64,000 nucleotides of DNA from Guillardia theta CCMP2712 (lineage: Eukaryota; Cryptophyceae; Pyrenomonadales; Geminigeraceae), in assembly GCF_000315625.1 (NCBI RefSeq), contig NW_005434665.1, forward strand, positions 617,220 to 681,219. Reading direction: 5' to 3'. Positions 56,546-64,000 of this stretch are shown piece after piece. A program made the translations under genes and the position numbers. The first letter of the stretch is position 1; each line of letters begins with the position of its first letter. The notes beneath the pieces are model-generated. The model did no database searches and was not told where the DNA came from. It was given only the letters and a program-made list of their open reading frames with translations.

Positions 56546-58652
56546 ATGCGGCTGTTTCCCGGTGCCCCCGACTTGGACGAGCTGGAAGCCAGCCGGAAGC
56601 CAGCGGAGCTCAAGACAGACGAGGAGGTGGACGCCAAGAGACTCAAGCGACGGGCCAAGAAACGTAAGGCCAACGCCAAGAAGCTGCAGCGGAAACGAGA
56701 GCTGAAGCTACAGGGTAAGGGACTTTCTTCACGTTTCCACAGATTCGCTGACAATGATCCTTGACACTAAGCCATACAAGAAAATGAAAGTAAAGAGGAT
56801 GATAGTAGAACGGACGAAGTCAAGTCGACGAAGCCAGCGAGCGAGGGCTCGATGAAGGGGGAAAACGGGTCATCGAAGAAGCGCAAGCAGCAAGCGAGCG
56901 ACGCTTCCTCCTCCTCGTCGTCGTCTGACGAGGGCGAGGGCGATGACGAGGGGAGCGCGAAGCCTGTCGCACAGGCCATCAGCAAGCCGAAGTCTTTCTA
57001 CGACCCTTTCGCGAAGAAGCGGATCGTCGTAGAAGACAAGGAAACGAACGGGGCCGGAAGCAGCAGCAAGCCGCCGAAGCCAGCGAGCGAGGGCTCGATG
57101 AAGGGGGAAAACGGGTCATCGAAGAAGCGCAAGCAGCAAGCGAGCGACGCTTCCTCCTCCTCCTCGTCGTCTGACGAGGGCGAGGGAGATGACGAGGGGA
57201 GCGCGAAGCCTGTCACACAGGCTATCAGCAAGCCGAAGTCTTTCTACGACCCTTTCGCGAAGAAGCGGATCGTCGTAGAAGACAAGGAAGCGCCGAAAGC
57301 AGTCAGCGACGACACACCAGCGAAGCCCGCGAGCGAGGGCTCGGCCAAGCAGTCAGTCAAGCAGTCGAAGAAGCGCAAGCAGCAAGCGAGCGACGCTTCC
57401 TCCTCCTCGTCGTCGTCTGACGAGGGCGAGGGCGATGACGAGGGGAGCGCGAAGCCTGTCGCACAGGCTATCAGCAAGCCGAAGTCTTTCTACGACCCTT
57501 TCGCGAAGAAGCGGATCGTCGTAGCTGAAGAAGTCGCGGCCAAGGGGAAAGACGGGTCGTCAAAGAAGCAACGATTGAATGGGAAGGATGATGCACAGAG
57601 CGAGGTGTGTAAGGTGATAGCGAGTGCATTTCAAATCTCATACTACCTCACCCAAAGTCACAGGACAAGAAAGAAGCTTCTGAACCCAGCAGAGATCTAC
57701 CAGCTAAAGAGAAGGAAGGGTTTGTTAAGCACATTCTCTTTCTCGGTCAGGTCCGTTCTGCACTTCTTCTGGTTCAGTGAAGACGCTGATTGGTCCTGTA
57801 CAGCTCCCCTTCGATGTCACTGCTGATGACATCAAGCAGCACTTCGCAAGTTGCGCGCCACATGATCAGGTCTAAACTTCTCTTCTGCAAGTGAAAGCAT
57901 TTAATGGTTTCCAGATGAGCATCAGAGTCCTAACAGACAGGTTTGTCTCGGCAATTTTCTACAATAAAATTTCACATTCTCCTCAGGGTCACGGGAAAGC
58001 CTCGAGGCATTGCGTTCCTTGAATTCAAGGACTCAACAGCAGCAGAAGCAGCGTTGTCGCTTGATCACTCCATCATGCGCGGAAGGTGAAGAAGTTGCGA
58101 GATGAGAGTGAGCGTCGCTGAGCATTGCACAGGCGCATCCGAGTGGAAAGAACCGCAAAAGGGTCCAGCAAGGACCCCAAGAGGAAGAGCGTGAGTATTC
58201 CTTCGTTGACGCCGTTCGTCGCACATTGTTACAAGTGCTGGATGCCTGCAGGTCATTTCGGATTTGAAGCAAGAACAAGATTTGGTATCAACTTGAACTC
58301 TCCCTACGCTTGAGTTCCTTAACACGGAGAAGGAACATAGAAAGGCCGTGGAAAAGATCTTGAGTTCAAATCTTAACCAGAACAAGGTGAATCGAATTTG
58401 GTAGTCTGCAAATTTGACTGCTGTTTCAGGGGAAAGGTAGCGTTAGTAATCATGACATTGATGAGGGGGTTAGAAACTTCCTTATCTCTTTGTCAATCAA
58501 CATGGTGAATTCGGTCAGTATCAGAAGTTATGGTCGCGCTTCTGAAGTTGTCATGATAGGCTGTCAGCGAGATGGCAAGTCTGGACCTTACAGGCGTCAA
58601 CAACAGATCAGCCTACATCATGGGCTTCTTAAAAAGCAGGGTCAATCAGTGA
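56546..58652 (+). CDS. Nucleolar-type RNA-binding protein: acidic-serine repeats plus RRM
   Basis: Model with eleven exons, all phases closing, 536 residues: 56546-56714, 56781-57604, 57664-57750, 57804-57869, 57915-57940, 57987-58085, 58133-58190, 58252-58284, 58315-58386, 58430-58513, 58560-58652. A basic N-terminus (KRLKRRAKKRKANAKK) is followed by three 82-residue repeats, each with KKRKQQASD, a Ser run, DEGEGDDEG and SFYDPFAKKRIVV, like the CK2-target acidic/basic blocks of Nopp140/Srp40. An RRM follows: RNP2 HILFLGQLPFDV and RNP1 GKPRGIAFLEF. The last 70 residues (EGVRNFLISL, MASLDLTGVNNRSAYIMGFL) resemble the helical acidic domain of hnRNP Q/R-type proteins. A ribosome-biogenesis or nucleolar role is inferred. 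Introns are 30-66 nt. Confidence 0.85.
56831..57540 (+). repeat. 246-bp coding tandem repeat, three copies
   Basis: Copies begin at 56831, 57077 and 57323, exactly 246 bp (82 codons) apart, inside exon 2 of the RRM gene. Copies 1 and 2 are nearly identical over their whole length. Copy 3 differs mainly in its first 50 bp (GSAKQSVKQS in place of GSMKGENGSS) and is cut short after KKRIVV. The near-identity at silent sites points to recent duplication or ongoing conversion. Confidence 0.95.
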
Positions 58653-58726
58653 AGAGGGAAAACGAAATCTTCTTAAATCCAATTCACCACAGAAGCAAGA
58701 GACAACAAGAAGCATCACTTTTTACA

Positions 58727-61700
58727 TCATGAAATATCCACAGCCTTTGAATTTCCCGTCTGTCCGTTGAGCTCCATTCGCCGAGCTTGAACGATTCGCT
58801 GCAGAATGTCGTCCATGCGCGCACAGTATTCTCTTGCCAAGAACCCCCTCAGTCTGATTCTCTCCAGGGCTTGTTGCAAAGGCTGCACGTAATCCTCTGA
58901 CATCTCTTCAAGTAGCTTTGCTTTGAAGCAAGGCACGTCTCCAATGATGATGAGAGGTCGGACTTCCTGCAAAATTGCCTTTACCTTAGAATCTTGGTCC
59001 AGGACGATAGATTCAGATTCACTTCGCAGTCCAGGGCGCCTTGTACCCATGTTCATGACCCTCCTCACATCAAGCAAAGTTTCATGCAAAATGACTGTAA
59101 CATCTTCATCTTTGATATCAAGTGAGTATTCCATCAATAACATTCGAATTGCCTCCATTGCTTTTAAATCTTCTAGCCATTCTTTGTGGCATACAAGAAT
59201 TCTCATGATCAATACTACAACTAACATATTCCCTCTCAATGAATCTAGAAATAAATCACCATTTCCCAAATTTGTAAAGAAGTTGACAGCTCTTTCAGTC
59301 GATTCAGTTGTTGCTTTTCTTGATGTTTTGCCGTTTTGAGGCAATTCCACACCCTTAACTTTGATAAACAAATCAAAAGTCGATTCGACAAAATTCCTCT
59401 GGCTAGCTGTCTTCGGATTTATCAACGCATCTAGACAGGCAAAGAGCAAAAATCGTAAAGTGTGTACCATGAAGCGTTGATCATTGTAAGCATCCGCAAG
59501 TTGCAGGTCATTGTTGCACAGCAACTGACAAAGGCTCCAATATTCCGTCTCAACCTCATCGTCTCTGTGCTCGAAGGATCCCCGACAAGACGGCCAATGA
59601 TCACAATTCTTTTTTGCATCGTTTTCGATTCCAGGCGCTGTCTCAGTTGATACACTGCCAGAAGATGCATTGCCGACTTGTCCTGCACATTGCGACTTAC
59701 ATTCATCCAGTGTGAGCATCCTAGTTTCCTCGTAGCTCTTTAGAAGTTCTGTGAGACAGGTTTTTCCGCACAAAACGTCATAGGTTGCCATATACTTCAA
59801 AACGGCTAGACACATCAACCTTTCATCTTTCATAAGATGTGGAGATTGCAAAAATCTACAAAGGGCTTGCACCACTGAAACACGTGTCTTGCATCGATTA
59901 AATGTTCCCTGGATGACTTGTTCTGTCACCCCCCTACACGAAATTGCTGAAAAAATTCTTCGTAGTATCTGCATCGCAGCAAATGCATTTTCTTCGGCAG
60001 TTTTTATCTCCAAACCTTGATGTTTCTTGGCGGCAGAATTCGGAGATACAGGATGTGGGTTAAAAACAGTACTACACGAATTTGCAAAAGCCATGAAGAT
60101 CGTCTCTAGCAAGTGCGAATCCAGGATCCGCTGCAATCCAGACTGTCCTTCCAGAATATCATCAATCACTAACTTGGTCAAGACAAGAGCGTTATCTGGG
60201 TACGAAGATATTTGCTTAGAGCTAAGCAAAACATCTATCATTTGGTTTCGGAAAGCTTGCACAATGTCTGTACCAATCTTACACTCGAGTGCTGTTTTAA
60301 CAAGCTGCCATAAAATTGCTGTCACCTCAGGATAGCGATTCGAATTGCAAATAAAATTTTCAATGGCCCACATGAAATTTCTGTGCTCAATCATGAATAA
60401 GGTGTAGCTATCACTATTCATACAGCACAAGAGAATCAACGAGTAAAAATTTGGGAGAAAAATTCGATTGTATGATATATGTTGTTTTTGTGTCTTGATA
60501 ACAATGAAATTGTTCATGAGTACATCACGAACTCTTGCCGATTCATCCGCAAAGTGTTCAATAGCTTCTGGGTATTCTTCTGCATAAGCATACAAAAGAC
60601 GGATCAATTCCCCTCTGTTGACATCATTTTCTAACTCCAAGTCATTGAGAAATTCGAACCAACGTTGAAACTTCAGCATTCTCTCTGCAAATTTGGTTTG
60701 ATACCATGGTGATTTCAAATATCTGACTGCAAACGTAAGAATTCTAAAGAAGGCAGTCAGATTAGCAGTTCCCATGTTCTTAATGTCTTCCAGTGCGGTA
60801 TCAAAGACTCCTCCCTCAATGCCTATCAAGAATTCGAAGAAATACTTGGATATTTCATCCTCGTTCACGAATTTCTTGTTACTGTTTTCATCACAGCCTG
60901 ATTTTGCGTCAGGAAATAACAAAGCTTTGGCCATGCTCTCAATTGCATTCTTGACGACTTCAAATTCACATCTAAAAAGGCAAAGTTCAAACCAGCGATT
61001 CGTTTGTTGCTTTTTGGGCAAGATGGTCCTCAGTACCGAAAATCGGATTGGCTGACTCTTGCAGATTTGATCTTGAACAAAATTAAGACATCTTGCACAG
61101 GCCTCGGGATACTGAAAATTGTTGATGATTGTTCGAACAAACATAGGTCCAAATCTTTCTGCTCGCAATCCTTCCAGAGTATCGTCCAAATGAAGTACCC
61201 TGTTCAACATATTAAAGAATGAATCGTAGTCATCTTCATGAGCATCTTCGATAACGTCACAAAGGCATTGTAGAATCATTATGCTCATTTCTGGATGATT
61301 CCAGGAAAGATGCTCAAAGAGTTGAATGCTACGTCGAGGATTTACACCTTCCGTGAGGACCTTAAGAAGAAAGCTTTTGTGCTTTACCAGCGCCAAACAA
61401 GCAGGATCCAATTCACCACAAACAGGAAGTTGTGTCGGAGGAATAGGAGACTTGGTTTCATCTGTATGCTCTCTTTCAATTTCCACGCTCTGAACTAAAT
61501 GACATACAAGCTCCATCATGTACGAGTAATCTGGCATTGAAAATTGATCTCCAATGGCATTTCTGTTTTTGTGAGCATGTGCAAATGGAGAATCTTCATG
61601 CAAGAAAACATCGATACAACGCGACACCACTCGTCTTGATAATAGGAAGGTCTTTTCCTCCTTACCGATCTTTGAGAACTCAGCCAACAACATAAAATAT

Positions 61701-64000
61701 TCCGAAATATTTCGCCAGTAGTATGGAATCTCTGGCAAGAGGTCCAAAACCTTGTCAATGAATTGCCCAAGGGTGCTGGAGGGACGCGGAAAAGGGGCTC
61801 GTGTACCTGAAATATTCTTCCCTCGATATTTTCTGACGTATGGTTTGTCGGTGAAGAGCGGTGGAAACGAAGAATCCTCGCAGATCTCGCAGTCTGAACT
61901 GTCACTATCAGAGGACTCACAGTAAGGAATAGCGCTCCTTCTCTGCTGTTTTTCGAATTTAGCGAGAACCTTTAGACCATGCAGCAACAAAGACACGATG
62001 CATTGTCGACTTTCTTGAGACCTGTGATTCAAGATCGACTTCATAAACCAATGTTGGAAAAAAACTTGGCCATTCAATTCCACATTCTCAACAAATGAAA
62101 GCAGCATTTTCTTCCCCCGTCGCCACCCTTCTTCTGAAAAACTCAATTTCTGTTTGATCAAGGATACCCAATCATCGATTTGCGATAAGTCCCAACAATG
62201 AATGACGCAATCAAGAAGAATTCGCAATGCAAGGCTAACGGAGCTTCTGTCCGCCTCTCCTTTGTTTGCAAATCTGCACAATTTCTTCGCAAAGCTGAGG
62301 TAATCAATGTCGAATATTTGTTTGTCTCTGTAAAATCTGATGTTCTCTTCCCACACATTTTGAAGAATTTCAAGCGGAATGGGTACAGATACACCATGCT
62401 TCGTCATACACTTTTTTCGTTGATCATCCGTTGTCATAGACCTTTTCTCGTAAAAAAGCATGTATGCGCTGTACGTACGTGAGACCAGCTTAGTATGTGA
62501 CCGCGAAGAGTCCATCGGATCAAGTTGCTGTATGCATTCACTACCACCATAGCATGCAGGACCGATGTCCTTTTCATCAAACAACTCGACATTAGTATCA
62601 TTGAACAAATACCACTTTGCGGAATCATTGTCTCCGTCGAGGGAAACTGGTTTTCTTTCCTTGATGTAGCTGTAGTAATGTCCCGAGTCAGCTGTACCAG
62701 TGTGTACCAAAACTCCTACCAAGTCATAAAGCGATTCATCATCCCCTTCCATCTCTTCAATTGCTTTAATTGGATCATTCCCATTCTTTAGAGCATCAGC
62801 AGCAACCTTTTCCCGCCTTTCAATCCCCTGTATGGTATATGGATCCATCTCTAGAGTAAGAGGGAATTCACAACAGTCGTTCACCTTGACTTTTTTCATA
62901 AAGTCAAGATCAAACTCAAAACGTTTCAAATGCAATATCAGGGTATTGGGAAGCTCCTTGATACAAATTCGCTTCACAGCGTCTACTTTTCGATTTGCGG
63001 CTTCGCACAAGTACTTGTTATCGCCTTCCAGAGCTTCGCCTTCCACATACAAATTCAAAGATTCGAGAATACTCCTTTTATGCTTTACCTCCAATTGTAA
63101 AGTATAGAAACTTTCTTCCCTCTCTGATTTGTAGGGATTGTCCCCGCCATACTCAATATCTCCAACTTTCACATTTTCTTTGCAGATGATTTGATGCACA
63201 ATTTTGCCGCCGAAGCAATCTCGAAGCAAGTTCTTCTGAGGAGTTTTCTTCAAAGATTCCTCCATTTTTTCGAATAACATATTTAGATACTCATCTACAT
63301 CCATTTGTTGGGTGATATTCAAAGGTTGACCATCATAATCTGTAAAAACCTGACAAAATTCCCAAGTATCATAAAACTGCTTATCACTTTCTTGCAAAAA
63401 GCTGAAAAGACATTGCAGCTGATACATCAGACCATTGAACTGCCCTGTATTCGTATCAACTTGCAACAAATTTCGTCGAAACTCTGGGACATAAAAGAGC
63501 TGTTGAATCAACGAATTCATATAACAGGTTGCACCAAGGTTCCTGAGCCCAACATATCCACATGGAGCTTTGTCAAGTTGCCAAGGGCGATATAAGTACA
63601 AAGAACGGAACTCTCGCCTGTCATGCAGCTTCAGCAAGCAATTGAGCACATCGTTTTGATTATTTTGACAATCTTCAACCATTGCACTGAGCAGGTCAAA
63701 TGCTGTTTCACGGGTTCTTGGAGTCTTGCACTTGGGTGGGCTAACAAGCTTCCTATCTTCCACTGCAGGCAAATCAAACAAGCAATCGAATATGAGATAC
63801 TTGATAAAATCATTCGAGGCGGGAGATTTGAATACAGTATTCTTCAAGTGAGGAGTAAGCTTGATAATTGATTTCAAGGTTATCATGTATCCCTGCAACA
63901 CAATATCCTCTTCCTTTGAATATCTTGTTTCTTTGATCTCGCTGGTCCTGATGCAGTTTACAATCTCCTTTACAGCAATGTCAAAAAAAGGATTGAGTGC
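58727..64000 (-). CDS. Giant ubiquitin-specific protease (USP9X/USP34-like), 5' end off window
   Basis: One uninterrupted frame from the stop at 58727 to beyond 64000, at least 1757 residues. The USP catalytic core is near the visible N-terminus: Cys box GLRNLGATCYMNSLIQQLF (about 63500-63560), the Asp/Gln region, and His box VHTGTADSGHYYSYI (about 62660-62710) followed by KWYLFNDTNVELFDE. Both catalytic Cys and His are present. The GATCYMNS and HTGTADSGHYYS wording and the very long helical C-terminal extension are those of the USP9X/USP24/USP34 group, which remove ubiquitin from trafficking and signalling proteins. The last residues end NGQTGNSKAVDIS. It is convergent with the RRM gene, 74 bp between stops. 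No frame breaks seen. Confidence 0.92.
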   Translation of the reverse strand, partial: ALNPFFDIAVKEIVNCIRTSEIKETRYSKEEDIVLQGYMITLKSIIKLTPHLKNTVFKSPASNDFIKYLIFDCLFDLPAVEDRKLVSPPKCKTPRTRETAFDLLSAMVEDCQNNQNDVLNCLLKLHDRREFRSLYLYRPWQLDKAPCGYVGLRNLGATCYMNSLIQQLFYVPEFRRNLLQVDTNTGQFNGLMYQLQCLFSFLQESDKQFYDTWEFCQVFTDYDGQPLNITQQMDVDEYLNMLFEKMEESLKKTPQKNLLRDCFGGKIVHQIICKENVKVGDIEYGGDNPYKSEREESFYTLQLEVKHKRSILESLNLYVEGEALEGDNKYLCEAANRKVDAVKRICIKELPNTLILHLKRFEFDLDFMKKVKVNDCCEFPLTLEMDPYTIQGIERREKVAADALKNGNDPIKAIEEMEGDDESLYDLVGVLVHTGTADSGHYYSYIKERKPVSLDGDNDSAKWYLFNDTNVELFDEKDIGPACYGGSECIQQLDPMDSSRSHTKLVSRTYSAYMLFYEKRSMTTDDQRKKCMTKHGVSVPIPLEILQNVWEENIRFYRDKQIFDIDYLSFAKKLCRFANKGEADRSSVSLALRILLDCVIHCWDLSQIDDWVSLIKQKLSFSEEGWRRGKKMLLSFVENVELNGQVFFQHWFMKSILNHRSQESRQCIVSLLLHGLKVLAKFEKQQRRSAIPYCESSDSDSSDCEICEDSSFPPLFTDKPYVRKYRGKNISGTRAPFPRPSSTLGQFIDKVLDLLPEIPYYWRNISEYFMLLAEFSKIGKEEKTFLLSRRVVSRCIDVFLHEDSPFAHAHKNRNAIGDQFSMPDYSYMMELVCHLVQSVEIEREHTDETKSPIPPTQLPVCGELDPACLALVKHKSFLLKVLTEGVNPRRSIQLFEHLSWNHPEMSIMILQCLCDVIEDAHEDDYDSFFNMLNRVLHLDDTLEGLRAERFGPMFVRTIINNFQYPEACARCLNFVQDQICKSQPIRFSVLRTILPKKQQTNRWFELCLFRCEFEVVKNAIESMAKALLFPDAKSGCDENSNKKFVNEDEISKYFFEFLIGIEGGVFDTALEDIKNMGTANLTAFFRILTFAVRYLKSPWYQTKFAERMLKFQRWFEFLNDLELENDVNRGELIRLLYAYAEEYPEAIEHFADESARVRDVLMNNFIVIKTQKQHISYNRIFLPNFYSLILLCCMNSDSYTLFMIEHRNFMWAIENFICNSNRYPEVTAILWQLVKTALECKIGTDIVQAFRNQMIDVLLSSKQISSYPDNALVLTKLVIDDILEGQSGLQRILDSHLLETIFMAFANSCSTVFNPHPVSPNSAAKKHQGLEIKTAEENAFAAMQILRRIFSAISCRGVTEQVIQGTFNRCKTRVSVVQALCRFLQSPHLMKDERLMCLAVLKYMATYDVLCGKTCLTELLKSYEETRMLTLDECKSQCAGQVGNASSGSVSTETAPGIENDAKKNCDHWPSCRGSFEHRDDEVETEYWSLCQLLCNNDLQLADAYNDQRFMVHTLRFLLFACLDALINPKTASQRNFVESTFDLFIKVKGVELPQNGKTSRKATTESTERAVNFFTNLGNGDLFLDSLRGNMLVVVLIMRILVCHKEWLEDLKAMEAIRMLLMEYSLDIKDEDVTVILHETLLDVRRVMNMGTRRPGLRSESESIVLDQDSKVKAILQEVRPLIIIGDVPCFKAKLLEEMSEDYVQPLQQALERIRLRGFLAREYCARMDDILQRIVQARRMELNGQTGNSKAVDIS

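Overview
The window is nuclear DNA of a flagellated unicellular eukaryote. GT-AG introns are pervasive. The gene set is eukaryotic: a single-headed axonemal dynein heavy chain, a kinesin-5, an NBAS/Sec39-type Golgi-ER tether, CIAO2B/MIP18, an ABCF2-type ATPase, a JAMM protease, a giant USP9X/USP34-like deubiquitinase, a WDR54-like WD40 protein and a PWWP protein. Moderate-to-high GC, very short introns and tight packing would fit a compact algal or heterotrophic flagellate genome. A cryptophyte such as Guillardia is my best guess, but this is inference only; no plastid or organelle gene settles it.

Layout. 0-1 kb: remnant of a Mutator-like (MULE) transposase beside a 25-bp minisatellite. 1.4-4.3 kb: MPN+/JAMM protease (+). 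4.5-5.0 kb: weak small gene (-). 5.6-6.25 kb: CpG-dense island, then an 83-residue coiled-coil gene (+). 7.4-8.3 kb: secreted Cys-rich repeat gene (-). 8.9-16.0 kb: NBAS homologue (+). 16.2-17.2 kb: possible tiny gene (-). 18.1-20.2 kb: WDR54-like gene with at least 14 exons (-). 20.7-33.4 kb: dynein heavy chain (-), head-to-head across a second CpG island with kinesin-5 (+, 34.3-39.1 kb). 39.2-42.7 kb: ABCF2 (-), divergent from CIAO2B (+, 43.5-44.2 kb). 44.4-45.9 kb: PDZ plus Cys-cluster protein (-), with a third CpG island upstream. 46.2-50.2 kb: PWWP chromatin-type protein (-). 50.2-51.4 kb: unresolved coding DNA. 51.4-52.4 kb: orphan gene (-), divergent from a RING E3 (+, 52.7-53.9 kb). 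53.9-55.1 kb: EF-hand-like protein (-), ending 2 bp from the RING stop. 55.8-56.0 kb: small gene (-). 56.5-58.7 kb: nucleolar-type RRM protein with a tandemly repeated acidic-serine exon (+). 58.7-64.0 kb: USP (-), running off the right edge.

How the genes relate. There are no operons. Several neighbours share intergenic DNA: dynein/kinesin-5, ABCF2/CIAO2B and orphan/RING are divergent pairs, while kinesin/ABCF2, CIAO2B/PDZ, RING/EF-hand and RRM/USP are convergent with 2-131 bp between stops. Gene architecture is split. Some genes have multi-kilobase uninterrupted exons (dynein about 10 kb, USP over 5.2 kb, NBAS 4.6 kb). Others are cut into many small exons by introns of 29-80 nt (WDR54-like, ABCF2, RRM, PDZ, EF-hand-like).

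Exon models were built by hand from splice-site phase and reading-frame continuity. Those whose phases close from first to last exon are the most reliable: MPN+, the 83-aa gene, NBAS, kinesin-5, CIAO2B, PDZ, orphan 253-aa, RING, EF-hand-like and RRM. The last 14 exons of the WDR54-like gene also close in phase.
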